NCBI RefSeq assembly: GCF_002761755.1
Contig: NZ_PEOG01000007.1
Coordinates: forward strand, 62,001-126,000
From: Roseateles chitinivorans
GTDB lineage: Bacteria; Pseudomonadota; Gammaproteobacteria; Burkholderiales; Burkholderiaceae_C
Direction: 5' to 3'
Length of the DNA stretch: 64,000 bases
In this document: positions 50,628 through 59,759 of the stretch, piece after piece
How positions within the stretch are numbered: the first letter of the stretch is position 1
Layout: every line of letters starts with the position of its first letter
The notes under the pieces: model-generated
Seen by the model: the letters and a program-made list of their open reading frames with translations, nothing else
Database searches by the model: none
What the model was told of the DNA's origin: nothing
Position numbers and translations under genes: made by a program

Positions 50628-52226
50628 ATGCCACGCCGTCGCCCTCCGTCACAACGCACCCTCGAACGCCAGCTGCGCAGCTTTGGCTTGCGCACTTGGC
50701 GGCCCGGCCAGCGGGAGGTCATCGATCGCGTGCTGCGGGGCCTGAACACGTTGGCGGTGATGCCCACGGGCGCGGGCAAGTCGCTGTGCTATCAACTGCC
50801 GGCGGCCCTGCTGCCGGGACGCACCGTCGTCGTGTCGCCGCTGATCGCCTTGATGAAGGACCAGTGCGAACGACTGGCCGCACTCGGCATCGCCTGCGCC
50901 CAGGTGCACAGCGGTCTGCCGGCCGCGGCACTGGCGGAGCAGGAAGCGGCCGCGCTCGACGGCACCGCGCAGGTCGTGATGCTCACGCCCGAGCGCCTGG
51001 CGGACGAGGCGTGGCTCGCCCGCTTGGCCCAGCGACCCACCGATCTGCTGGTCGTCGACGAAGCGCATTGCATTTCCGAATGGGGACACGACTTCCGCCC
51101 CGCCTTCCTGCGCCTGGGCGCCGCGCGCGAGGCGTTGGGCATGCCGACGGTGCTTGCGCTGACCGCGACGGCCACCGGAGAGACGATCGAGGACATCGCT
51201 CGGCAACTCGACATTCCGGCGGCCGGTTGCCTGATCGGCGGCAGCTATCGCGCCAACCTGCATTACCGCGTCGAGCCGCTGGCCAACGACGCGGACAAGC
51301 TGCGGCGCCTGATCGAGATCGTCGCGGGGTCGCCGGACCGCGCTGCGATCGAGAACGCGGATCCAGAACCCGACGCCGGGCCCGACGCCAGGCCGTCGAC
51401 CATCATCTACACCGCGACGGTGAAGTCCGCGCAGTCCGTCCACGAGGCGTTGCTCGCCGCGGGCGTGACGTCGACCCTCTATCACGGCCGCCTGCGCGCC
51501 GCGGCCAGACACGAGGCGCAGGATCGCTTCATGCGCGGGGAGGTCCGCGTGATGGTCGCGACCAATGCCTTCGGTCTGGGCATCGACAAGCCGGACATCC
51601 GTCGCATCGTCCATTACCAGCTGCCTGCGGGACTGGACGTCTACTACCAGGAGTCCGGCCGAGCAGGACGCGACGGCGAGCGCGCGGACTGCACGCTGCT
51701 TTTCGTGCCCGGCGATCGATCGGTGCAGCAGTTCTTCCTGAATGGCCGCTACCCGGCGCTGGCCGACGCGCAGGCCCTGACGGAAGCGCTGCGCGAGACG
51801 CCGCCCGACGAAGCAGGATGGACACTGGAGGCGTTGCGTCGACGTCTTCGGCGGCCGATCACCAAGCTGCGGGCGCTGACGGCGCTGCTGGCGGATGAGG
51901 GTTGGCTGTCGAGCTCAGAGGACCGCCTGCGGTTGGTCGATCCACCGCCGGGCGACGCGCAGGCCCTGCGCGATGCGATGGGCCGCTATGAAGCCAAAGG
52001 TGAGCAGGACCGGCGCCGCCTGGAGCAGATGGTCTCGTACGCGCAGTCGGGGCGCTGCCGATGGCGGGACATCCTGGAGGCACTGGACGAGGCGGCGGTC
52101 TTCGATCGCTGCCACGGCTGCGACAGCTGTGAGCGGATCGATGCGCATGAGCGTCGATGTGGATGCGACCGATCAGCGCCCGAGAACGGTCTGCGGCGAG
52201 CAGGTCGAAAGTCTGGATCGATGTGA
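50628..52226 (+). CDS. RecQ-like ATP-dependent DNA helicase, short form
   Basis: Protein of 532 aa. SF2 motifs: [17 protein letters not shown] (motif I), [17 protein letters not shown] (motif II), LALTATAT (III), [21 protein letters not shown] (V) and [12 protein letters not shown] (VI). A zinc-binding element follows with Cys in GRCRW and DRCHGCDSC. The protein ends soon after, so the RQC winged helix and HRDC domain of E. coli RecQ are lacking. Start [16 protein letters not shown] at 50628 fits; an extra 69 codons upstream look non-coding. A full-length RecQ may exist elsewhere. Confidence 0.88.
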   Translation: MPRRRPPSQRTLERQLRSFGLRTWRPGQREVIDRVLRGLNTLAVMPTGAGKSLCYQLPAALLPGRTVVVSPLIALMKDQCERLAALGIACAQVHSGLPAAALAEQEAAALDGTAQVVMLTPERLADEAWLARLAQRPTDLLVVDEAHCISEWGHDFRPAFLRLGAAREALGMPTVLALTATATGETIEDIARQLDIPAAGCLIGGSYRANLHYRVEPLANDADKLRRLIEIVAGSPDRAAIENADPEPDAGPDARPSTIIYTATVKSAQSVHEALLAAGVTSTLYHGRLRAAARHEAQDRFMRGEVRVMVATNAFGLGIDKPDIRRIVHYQLPAGLDVYYQESGRAGRDGERADCTLLFVPGDRSVQQFFLNGRYPALADAQALTEALRETPPDEAGWTLEALRRRLRRPITKLRALTALLADEGWLSSSEDRLRLVDPPPGDAQALRDAMGRYEAKGEQDRRRLEQMVSYAQSGRCRWRDILEALDEAAVFDRCHGCDSCERIDAHERRCGCDRSAPENGLRRAGRKSGSM

Positions 52227-52255
52227 TTGACGGCGCCCTGCGGAGAGCAATCGGC

Positions 52256-52678
52256 TCAAGCTGGCTCGCCGCCCCCGCCAGCGATGCGGCTTCGGGCCCA
52301 GTCGGCCCCCGCGCCGATCGCCGCGACGACCGCGCTCAGGAACCAGATCCAGAAGCCGATGTCTAGGTGGTCAACCGGTGCCCGGATACCGGACTCACCG
52401 CCCCAGACGGCATCCTTGATGCCGAGCGAGCTCAGCATCAGGTAGCCCGCAGCGACAAGCACTGCGATCGAGAACGCCGGCTTGCGGACCACCAGCGCGA
52501 ACCACGCGACGCACATCAACGGATTGGCCAACCAATGGGCGGTGCCGTTGTACCAACCGAGGCCCAGGATGAACAACCCGCTCACCGACTCGCCGCCGAC
52601 ATAGCGCAGCGCGGGCAATGCCAGCGAAAGCAGGTAGAGCAACACGCTGATCGTGAGGAAGACGAAACGAAGTGGCAT
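52256..52678 (-). CDS. Small membrane protein of unknown function
   Basis: Protein of 140 aa from ATG 52678. Four hydrophobic segments are visible: LRFVFLTISVLLYLLSLALPA, GLFILGLGWYNGTAHWLANPL, FSIAVLVAAGYLMLSSLG and IGFWIWFLSAVVAAIGAGADW. No motif or family is recognised and there is no clear ribosome-binding site. It is convergent with the RecQ-like gene and 129 bases downstream of the SUKH-like gene. Confidence 0.6.
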   Translation of the reverse strand: MPLRFVFLTISVLLYLLSLALPALRYVGGESVSGLFILGLGWYNGTAHWLANPLMCVAWFALVVRKPAFSIAVLVAAGYLMLSSLGIKDAVWGGESGIRAPVDHLDIGFWIWFLSAVVAAIGAGADWARSRIAGGGGEPA

Positions 52679-52807
52679 GAGACGACACCGAGTCCGGCAG
52701 ACGGATGGAGCAGCGGACAGTGTGCAGCAAGCCGCATCGGCCATCACCCGACCGCTTGTCGAAGCATCAGCTGGCAGCACCCGCTGTCGCGATCCGGCGA
52801 GGTCTTC

Positions 52808-53383
52808 TCAGCGCCCTTCCAGGTACGGCGCCTTCCACGCGTCGAACTGCGCCTGCCATTGGGCGCGGGCGCGCTCGACCACCGGATCCGGATCGGCAAG
52901 CGGGTCCAGCTGCGCAACCTCCCTGAGCCACTCGCGGTAGTCCTCGATCGCGTCGCTCGCGTACTTGTCCTCGTCCTCTTCGTCCTCGTCGATGAAGAAG
53001 TAGGCGCTCTCGTGGTCGACATAGGGCTCGACGTCCAGGCCGCTGAGTTGCAGCAGCTCGCGCAGGTTGCGCGCGATCACCCATTCACCGCCTTCGTCGC
53101 CGAACACCACCACCGGCCACTCCGCCGGCTCGCTGCCGTCATCCGGATTCCACAGCGCGTAGAACGAGCCCGATCCATTGGCCACGCCGAAGGCCACCAG
53201 TCGCTCCAGGAACGCGGGGTCGGTGGACCAGCCGGCCTCGAGGCCGCGCTTCTCATGGTCGGTGAGCCACAGGCTCTGCGTGTACTGCGTCTTGACGACG
53301 TTCTGGAAGCCGCCGAGGCGAATGAGGTCCTCGGGCACCGGGCGCCCCTGGAAAAGCGCGATGAACTGATGGAGGTCGAGCAT
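52808..53383 (-). CDS. SUKH/SMI1-KNR4-like protein
   Basis: Protein of 191 aa, acidic, with no signal peptide. GSGSFYALWNPDDGSEPAEWPVVVFGDEGGEWVIARNLRELLQL resembles the core of SMI1/KNR4 (SUKH) proteins, many of which are immunity proteins in polymorphic toxin systems. A run of Glu/Asp (IDEDEEDEDKYASD) follows. No toxin gene is seen nearby, so an orphan immunity role is only a suggestion. Confidence 0.5.
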   Translation of the reverse strand: MLDLHQFIALFQGRPVPEDLIRLGGFQNVVKTQYTQSLWLTDHEKRGLEAGWSTDPAFLERLVAFGVANGSGSFYALWNPDDGSEPAEWPVVVFGDEGGEWVIARNLRELLQLSGLDVEPYVDHESAYFFIDEDEEDEDKYASDAIEDYREWLREVAQLDPLADPDPVVERARAQWQAQFDAWKAPYLEGR

Positions 53384-53723
53384 GACGGCCCTTCAACATG
53401 GAGATCAGCGAGCGACGATAACCAATCGCCGGGGGCCGCCGGCATGACCTAGGTCGTGGTTCGATCGACCGTCTTCGCCGCGGTCACTCGATCAGTTCGG
53501 CCGCTTCGCCGCCGCCATCCCGAACGGCGTGGGCGAGGTCGGCGGCGGTTTGCTCAAGAACATGAGGCTCAGCATCCAAAGAGCCGGCAAGAAGTCCGAC
53601 ATGAACAGTTCCGCACACCGGCTTCAGCGCTCGGTTGACGAGGCGCCGAGCCGTCGCCGAGCGGCCCGCTCGATTTGCCCATGCCCTGGGAACGGCTGCG
53701 GACGCAGTGCGTCTTGGTCGATG
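53384..53723. other. 340-base gap without a clear gene
   Basis: Lies between the start of the SUKH-like gene and the stop of the SDR gene. Short frames on both strands give fragments (for example GRFAAAIPNGVGEVGGGLL on the plus strand), but none has a ribosome-binding site or recognisable family. It may be the worn remains of a gene; I can assign nothing firmly. Confidence 0.4.
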
Positions 53724-54497
53724 TCAGGAGACGCTCGGAACCAGGTTCTCGCCGCCTGAGACCTCGATCACGGTGCCCGTCACATAGGGATTGGTCATGA
53801 GGAACAACGCCGCATGGCCGATGTCTTCCGCCTTCCCGGCGCGCCGCGACGGGAAGGTCTCTTCCACCTTCTTGCGCAGGCCGTCGCGATGCTCAACCGG
53901 CAGGAAGCTCCACATGTCGGTGTCAATGAAGCCCGGACGGATCGTGTTCACCCGCGTCGGTGCAAGTTCGAGCGCCAACGATCCGGACAGTGCCTCGACG
54001 GCGGCGAACGCGGAGGTCACGGCGGCGAAACCAATCTTCGGTCGGGCGGCCATGCCACCGGTCAGGAAGGTGATCGTGCCACCGGGCCGCAGATGCGGCG
54101 CGGCATGACGGGCGCAGGCCCAACTGCCGAGAAACTTGCCTTCCAGGTAACGTCGTACGCCCTGCATGTCTGCGTCCATGAAGGCGCCCCAGCTGCCGAG
54201 ATCCGGGGCCGCGGTGACGACCAGGTGGTCCAGCGGGCCAATGGCGTCGAACGCCGCCTTGACGGCCGACTCGTCGCGCACATCCAGGCGCACCTGCTCG
54301 AAGTCGGCGAGGTCCGGTCGCTCGCCACTCAAGGAAATGCGACGGCTCGCCACGATCACCGTCGCCCCAGCTGCGCGCGCGGCACGCGCCACTCCCAGGC
54401 CGATGCCCGTCTTGCCGCCCACGACGACGACCTTCTTCCCCGCCAGGCTCATCGGCGTGAACGGGGTGGCTTCTTGCTGATTGTTGGCCGCAGTCAT
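53724..54497 (-). CDS. Divergent short-chain dehydrogenase/reductase lacking the YxxxK motif
   Basis: Protein of 257 aa with a Rossmann fold. The cofactor motif is VVVVGGKTGIGLGVARAA, and LALELAPTRVNTIRPGFIDT and YVTGTVIEVSGGE are SDR C-terminal motifs. The usual catalytic Tyr-x-x-x-Lys is absent: the region reads GFAAVTSAFAAVEALSGSLAL. SDR subgroups with this change exist, so it may bind NAD(P) without classical catalysis. GAGGAA precedes ATG 54497. Divergent from the LysR gene at 54757, its likely regulator. Confidence 0.85.
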   Translation of the reverse strand: MTAANNQQEATPFTPMSLAGKKVVVVGGKTGIGLGVARAARAAGATVIVASRRISLSGERPDLADFEQVRLDVRDESAVKAAFDAIGPLDHLVVTAAPDLGSWGAFMDADMQGVRRYLEGKFLGSWACARHAAPHLRPGGTITFLTGGMAARPKIGFAAVTSAFAAVEALSGSLALELAPTRVNTIRPGFIDTDMWSFLPVEHRDGLRKKVEETFPSRRAGKAEDIGHAALFLMTNPYVTGTVIEVSGGENLVPSVS

Positions 54498-54670
54498 GAT
54501 TCCTCGCTTTCTCCAGTGCTCAGGTGGGGCAGCGGTCGCTTCAGCCCCATGGGGTTGTCATGCCGTGCCGGCTCATGGGAACTACCCCTTCGAGCGGCCC
54601 TACGAGCTGTGCTTGCGGCATGGAGGTCATGCTAATTACCCGCGAACCCGTCGATAATCCGAACCGTTTG

Positions 54671-54703
54671 CATGATTTCTATTCCATTTCGGAATTAATC
54701 ATG
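54671..54703. promoter_or_regulatory. Palindromic LysR-type operator candidate
   Basis: ATTCC-ATTTC-GGAAT (54681-54695) contains a T-N11-A LysR box. It is nested in a wider palindrome whose arms are CATGATT (54671-54677) and AATCATG (54697-54703). It lies 53 bases before the LysR ATG, in the gap shared with the SDR gene, and is far richer in A/T than its surroundings. The rest of the 259-base gap shows nothing else clear. Confidence 0.55.
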
Positions 54704-54756
54704 AGGCTGACGCTGCTCGAGGCGGCGAGCAGCCCGGCAGCCATCGAGAGGGCCCA

Positions 54757-55638
54757 ATGGATCGATTTCAGGAACTGACCGCGTTCGTGGCAGTGGTGGA
54801 CGCAGGCGGCTTTTCCGCTGCTGCACGACGGATCGGAGAGTCTCAATCGGTCATCAGCAAATCGGTCAGCGCCCTGGAGAAGCGGCTTGGCGTGCGGCTG
54901 CTCAATCGCAGCACGCGCAGCGTGACCTTGACCGACCACGGTCGGAAGTACCACGAGCGGATGAAGCCGCTGCTGGACGAAATCGCGCAGGCGGACGGCG
55001 AGTTGACGAGCAGCACGCTTGAGCTCTCGGGGCTGGTCAGGATCGCCGCCTCGGCGTCTTTCGGGCGACTGCACGTGCTTCCGCTCATCCCGCAGTTGCT
55101 GGCGCTTCATCCGAAGCTGAAGCTGGACCTCCAACTGACCGACGGTGTGCAGGACCTGCTGGCCGAGAGCATCGATCTGGCCATTCGAATCAGCCCGTCG
55201 TACAGCCCTGACGCCGTCGTCAAGCGCGTTTCGAACGCCTCATTGGTCTGCGTGGGCTCCCGCGATTACTTCGAGCGGCACGGCACGCCGCAGATGCCCG
55301 AGGATCTGGTCCACCACAACTGCATCGTCTTCAACGGGATCGAGAGCTGGGCTTTCGAAGGACCGACCGGCAAGTTCAGCGTGCGGGTCAGCGGGAATCT
55401 TTCCTCCAATACCGTCGAGACGATCCTCTCGGCGGTGCGAGCGGGCGTCGGCATCGGGATGTTCCATGGCGCCACCCTTACCCGCGAGTTGCGAGACGCG
55501 GGGGTCGTGACGGTGCTCGACGAGTTCATCAGCGAATCCCGCGATGTCAGCCTCATCTGGCCAAACCGGAAGTTCATATCGGCCAGGGTGCGGCAGGTGA
55601 CAGATTTCTTCGCGAAGGAGTTGGCCGACCGCCTCTGA
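54757..55638 (+). CDS. LysR-family transcriptional regulator
   Basis: Protein of 293 aa of typical length. The winged helix covers about residues 1-60 (MDRFQELTAFVAVVDAGGFSAAARRIGESQSVISKSVSALEKRLGVRLLNRSTRSVTLT) and the substrate-binding domain about 90-290. GAGAGGG precedes ATG 54757. It is divergent from the SDR gene, the classical arrangement for a LysR regulator and its target. Converges with the xylanase gene. Confidence 0.92.
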   Translation: MDRFQELTAFVAVVDAGGFSAAARRIGESQSVISKSVSALEKRLGVRLLNRSTRSVTLTDHGRKYHERMKPLLDEIAQADGELTSSTLELSGLVRIAASASFGRLHVLPLIPQLLALHPKLKLDLQLTDGVQDLLAESIDLAIRISPSYSPDAVVKRVSNASLVCVGSRDYFERHGTPQMPEDLVHHNCIVFNGIESWAFEGPTGKFSVRVSGNLSSNTVETILSAVRAGVGIGMFHGATLTRELRDAGVVTVLDEFISESRDVSLIWPNRKFISARVRQVTDFFAKELADRL

Positions 55639-55651
55639 CTGTCACGCAGGC

Positions 55652-55849
55652 TCAGGCGATCGAGCGACAACGTGCGCCGGCCGGGAGCCGTCGCAAGCGG
55701 GCGGCGATATCGCGCGCATCGACAATGCCGTTCCGATCAAGGTCGGCGCTGCTGAGGAATCCGGGTTGGCCGGATCGCTTGCCGAAGGACGCTTTTGGCG
55801 CCACGCGTCCCTCGCACGTCGATCCGGCGCCGGCCCCGATGTGTCCCGG
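55652..55849 (-). other. In-frame dockerin-like EF-hand segment behind the xylanase stop
   Basis: Directly after the xylanase TAG the same frame stays open for 65 codons to TGA 55652-55654. It encodes GQPGFLSSADLDRNGIV followed by DARDIAARLRRLPAGARC. D-L-D-R-N-G-I-V-D-A-R-D is a dockerin/EF-hand calcium loop with the usual following helix, and Cys residues flank it (TCEG... and GARC). The Asp starting the loop is at 55744-55742. An 8-bp stem (55785-55792 with 55805-55812) lies about 37 bases after the stop. Either the gene was longer and gained a stop, or the UAG is read through. Confidence 0.6.
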
Positions 55850-58459
55850 CTACTCCCACTCGATGTCGTAGACGTAGAGCTTGACGCTCGTGCCCTCTTT
55901 GGGACTTCCCGCCTGCAAGGCGACGAAACCGCCCTCGGCCCCTTGCCGCTGGCTGATCGCATTCCCGGCGTCCCTGTTCGGTGTCGTGCCATCGACGACT
56001 TCCTTCAGGACGAAATGCTGTTTGACGCCGCCCTTGTCGGTGTACAGGAACATCTTCGTTTCCCCTGTCCTCGGGTCGATCGGCGTGCTGAACCACACCG
56101 CCTGATCCAGCGCCCTGTCGGCGATCTGCGATCCCTCCTGGCCGTTCGTCTGTCGCGTGATCAGCGAATGCTGTCCGGCAAAGGCGCTGCCATTCGCGCC
56201 ATTGCCTCGGAACATCATGTGCGGATAGACATTGGTGCCATGGATGAAGCTCTGCATCGTGTGCCCCTCCCGACCCGCGTACGGGCCCGCGGCTGGGCTC
56301 GTCGCCTCCTCGAAGACGAACTTGTGGTTGTCCTGGGCCAGCGCAGGTTCAGACTCGGGTGCATTCGAGTTGCGCAATGGAATGAGGGTGCGGCCGCGAA
56401 GGATGACAGGCGTGCGCGACAGCGACTCCGGAGAGGCCGCCGTTGCAGGCTTGCTTCTGTTGGTCAAGGCGGCTGCCCGGGTGCGCCCGTTGAAGGCCGA
56501 CTCCCCGGAAACGACCATGTAGGTCCTCCCGGGTTCCAGTCTGGTGGCGAGCCGCCAGGCCTTCTCCGTCGCCGGATGCTTGTGGAAGCGCAGTCCGAAC
56601 GGACTGGCGATGGGGTCTCGCGGCGACAGGACCAGCGTGCGACGACCGTGTTTCGGCACCACCGTCGTCTCCGGGGCGCCAGACGCCCTCGCCAGGCCAT
56701 CGCCACCATACGTGGTCTTGTATTGCTTGAATCGGGTGATGCCGTCACTGAATCGGACTTCCGCATAGGACAGCGGCGCCTCCAACGCATTGGCGGCCTC
56801 CATCCATCCCACGGCCATCTTTCCAAACGACAGCACGAACGTGGCCGTGTTCTCCACACCGGCGTTCCGATAGGCCTCTGCCGGTGCAGGCCCTCTGGCA
56901 GTGATCGTCACATGGCAGGGCTTTCCAGGAACCACGGCGCAATCAGCCGGGTTGAACTTCATGCGCTCGACGGCAAAGCCCGCCGGCAGCGAGACATTGG
57001 ATGCACTGAAAGCGACATGCTTCGTCTGTGCCGGCACATGGATGTCGAGCATCGCATGAGCACTCTTGCCGCCCCAGGTCCTGGCCCTGAACGTTTCTCC
57101 GCCGTACCTGAAGGTCGCTGTGACGCCATGTGGCGGCAGGCCAGCGTCGACGAGGTACTGCTCCGGATCGGTCACGGCCCAGTACGCCTCCTTCGGCCGA
57201 CCGACGCCGGACCACGGATATCCGTTGACGTGATAGCCCGGGTCCGTCATCCCCCACCAGGTGACCCGGTGCACGCCCCCTTTGTATTCGGGGTGTCGGC
57301 CCGCTGGGCCGGCGGCGTATTCCTTGAGCAGGCTGAACAGCTTCGCGTACTGGATGCCCTGCTCCATGAACAAGGCCTCCATTTCGGGTCCGTTCTGGAT
57401 GCGCTCGCCCTTGTCCAACCCCAGGGTGGGGGCAAGGTCCAGTTCGGTCAGATCGACATTGGCCCCGGTGTCGAGATAGGTCCTGATGGTCCTCTCGAAA
57501 GCATCCAGATTGAGCCTCATGTCCCAGTGCCCCTGGGTGCCGATGACATCGATCAGGGGTCTGGGATTGCCCTTGGCATCCAGCAGGATCCGGCCTTTGC
57601 CCGCGGCCGCGTCGGCCGCGTACCGTTCATTGAACTCCTTGACCATGGCGGCGATCGCGGTGGCCTTGGAGGCTCGCTCGTTGTCGTTGAAGTCGTTGTA
57701 GTTCAGGATCGCCGTCGTGTTCTGGCGCGCGTAGAAGAAGGCGTCATACATGTAGTCCCAGCTTTTCCCCCCTTTGGCGTAGGCCTGGGCCCACCGGGAC
57801 GGGCGCTCCTCGGGGTTGTAGCCGGTTCGGAGGGCGTTTCTCCAGTCGGCCGGGTTGTCGGGACTGTCCTTGAACGCTTCGTTGACGACGTCCCAGGCGT
57901 AGACCTTGAAGGGTTCCTTGTCGAAATGGCCGGCCACGGTCCGGACGTAGTACTCCAGGCTCGCCTTCGCGGTGCCGTAATCCCACGGCGTTTCCCAACT
58001 GCCGGTCGGCGTCAGGACATTGGGAGCCGGCCATTGAGCCGACTGGTTGTGCCAGAGCAGTACATGCCCGGTCACCTTCACGCCGCGCGAATTGGCGGCG
58101 CTGATGTCGGCGTTGATGCCGGAGCTGAAGTTGGTGAGGAAGGTCGGGGCAGGATTGCTGATGCCGCCATTCCAGAACTCCGGCTTCATCGCGTTGCTCG
58201 GCGTCACCGCGTTGAAGTGCTTCAGCGTCATGGCCGCGACCGAGTCTTCGCCGGGCAACACGTTGGCGCCGAAGTTGGCGGCGCTGAGGTTGGTGCTGCC
58301 GATCAGGAAGTGGTGCTTGTAGACCTCCTTCAGCGCCGGCCAGTCAGCGGGGTTGGCCGGTCGATCGATGGCCCATGCGCCGTTCGCGATCGCCAGCCCG
58401 GCCGGCCAGGCGATCAGTAGGGCCCTGATGTCACGTCTGCTGGGCGTTGCCAGGTGCAT
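55850..58459 (-). CDS. Secreted GH10 endo-1,4-beta-xylanase with large C-terminal region
   Basis: Protein of 869 aa. The signal peptide has a twin-arginine look (SRRDIRALLIAWPAGLAIANGAWA). The GH10 barrel spans about 40-435: GHVLLWHNQSAQW, acid/base Glu194 in AWDVVNEAF, and nucleophile Glu339 in VDLTELDL, then WWGMTDPGYHVNG. The remaining ~430 residues are beta-rich and end in VKLYVYDIEWE; I cannot assign them but carbohydrate binding is likely. It is the last gene of the dctP-xylD-xylX-dctQM operon, with AAGGAG before ATG 58459. It would release xylo-oligomers outside the cell. Ends at TAG 55850-55852; see the in-frame tail that follows. Confidence 0.9.
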   Translation of the reverse strand: MHLATPSRRDIRALLIAWPAGLAIANGAWAIDRPANPADWPALKEVYKHHFLIGSTNLSAANFGANVLPGEDSVAAMTLKHFNAVTPSNAMKPEFWNGGISNPAPTFLTNFSSGINADISAANSRGVKVTGHVLLWHNQSAQWPAPNVLTPTGSWETPWDYGTAKASLEYYVRTVAGHFDKEPFKVYAWDVVNEAFKDSPDNPADWRNALRTGYNPEERPSRWAQAYAKGGKSWDYMYDAFFYARQNTTAILNYNDFNDNERASKATAIAAMVKEFNERYAADAAAGKGRILLDAKGNPRPLIDVIGTQGHWDMRLNLDAFERTIRTYLDTGANVDLTELDLAPTLGLDKGERIQNGPEMEALFMEQGIQYAKLFSLLKEYAAGPAGRHPEYKGGVHRVTWWGMTDPGYHVNGYPWSGVGRPKEAYWAVTDPEQYLVDAGLPPHGVTATFRYGGETFRARTWGGKSAHAMLDIHVPAQTKHVAFSASNVSLPAGFAVERMKFNPADCAVVPGKPCHVTITARGPAPAEAYRNAGVENTATFVLSFGKMAVGWMEAANALEAPLSYAEVRFSDGITRFKQYKTTYGGDGLARASGAPETTVVPKHGRRTLVLSPRDPIASPFGLRFHKHPATEKAWRLATRLEPGRTYMVVSGESAFNGRTRAAALTNRSKPATAASPESLSRTPVILRGRTLIPLRNSNAPESEPALAQDNHKFVFEEATSPAAGPYAGREGHTMQSFIHGTNVYPHMMFRGNGANGSAFAGQHSLITRQTNGQEGSQIADRALDQAVWFSTPIDPRTGETKMFLYTDKGGVKQHFVLKEVVDGTTPNRDAGNAISQRQGAEGGFVALQAGSPKEGTSVKLYVYDIEWE

Positions 58460-58481
58460 GTTGTCTCCTTGGGCTGGCGTT

Positions 58482-59759
58482 TCAGTAGAACCAGCGCAGC
58501 GGCGCCAGCACCGTCTGCGGGAAGAGAACCATGATGAACAGCACCGCGAACTGGGCCGCCATGAACGGGAGCACGCCGCGCGTGACCGCGTCCATCTTCA
58601 TGCGGCCGACGCCGGCCACCACGTTGAGGATGGTGCCCACCGGTGGCGTGATCAGGCCGATGGCGTTGTTGATGATGAACAGCACGCCGAAGTAGACCGG
58701 GTCGATGCCGGCCGCCTTGATCAAAGGCATCAGCACCGGCGTCATGATCAGGATGGTGGGCGTCATGTCCATCGCCGTTCCGACCAGCATCACCAGCACC
58801 ATGATGGCGATCAGCAGCAGCGTCTGGTTGTCGAGCAGCGGGCGGAGCAGATCCACCACCTGCGTCGGCAGGTTGGCCACCGTGACCAGCCATGCGGACA
58901 CCATGGCGGCGGCCACCAGGAACATCACCACGGCCGTCGTGCGCGCCGCGGTGACGAAGACACGCACCAGCGCCTTCAGCGACAGTTCCCGGTAGACCAC
59001 GGTGGCGACGAACAGCGCGTAGACCGCCGCGACAACCGCCGCTTCGGTGGGCGTGAAGACGCCCATCCGCAGGCCCACCAAGATGAACACCGGCAGCATC
59101 AACGCCCACACCGATTTGCGTGCGGCGGCCCAGACCTCGGCGCGTGTCCTGCGCTGGGGCAGTGCCAGCTGCTCCTTGCGGCCCACCCACCACCAGGTCA
59201 GCGCCAGGCCGATGCCGATCATGACGCCGGGGACGATGCCGGCGATGAAGAGCTTGCTGATCGACACATTGGCGGCGACGCCGAAGATGACGAAGCCAAT
59301 GCTGGGCGGGATGATGGGACCGATGACGCCCGCCGCCGCGATCAGCCCTCCCGACACCTCCTTCTTGTGGCCGGCCTTGACCATCATCGGCAGCAGCAGC
59401 GCCGTGAGCGCCGCGGCGTCGGCCACGGCAGAGCCCGACAGGGCCGACAGCAGGCAGGCGGCGACGATGACCACATAGCCCAGCCCGCCCTTGACGTGGC
59501 CGACCAGCGCCAGCGCGAAGTTGACGATGCGCTGCGACAGGCCGCCGACATTCATGATCTCGCCGGCCAGCATGAAGAATGGCACTGCGAGCAGCGGGAA
59601 GCTGTCGGCGCCGTTGATGAAGTTCTGCGCCAGGATCTGCGCGTCGAACAGGTCCAGATGCCACATCAGCGCCACGCCGCTGACCAGCAGCGCGTAAGCG
59701 ATGGGAATGCCCAGCGCCATCGACCCGATGAGGCTGCCGAGGAAGATGACGACCGTCAT
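58482..59759 (-). CDS. dctM: TRAP transporter large permease, DctM
   Basis: Protein of 425 aa with about 12 membrane spans. MTVVIFLGSLIGSMALGIPIAYALL, LAVPFFMLAGEIMNVGG, GSAVADAAALTALLLP, IGPIIPPSIGFVIFG and LITPPVGTILNV are DctM signatures. Works with DctQ and the periplasmic DctP as a sodium-driven importer of organic acids. Its start overlaps the dctQ stop (ATGA). The neighbouring xylonate genes suggest sugar acids as cargo. Confidence 0.95.
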   Translation of the reverse strand: MTVVIFLGSLIGSMALGIPIAYALLVSGVALMWHLDLFDAQILAQNFINGADSFPLLAVPFFMLAGEIMNVGGLSQRIVNFALALVGHVKGGLGYVVIVAACLLSALSGSAVADAAALTALLLPMMVKAGHKKEVSGGLIAAAGVIGPIIPPSIGFVIFGVAANVSISKLFIAGIVPGVMIGIGLALTWWWVGRKEQLALPQRRTRAEVWAAARKSVWALMLPVFILVGLRMGVFTPTEAAVVAAVYALFVATVVYRELSLKALVRVFVTAARTTAVVMFLVAAAMVSAWLVTVANLPTQVVDLLRPLLDNQTLLLIAIMVLVMLVGTAMDMTPTILIMTPVLMPLIKAAGIDPVYFGVLFIINNAIGLITPPVGTILNVVAGVGRMKMDAVTRGVLPFMAAQFAVLFIMVLFPQTVLAPLRWFY

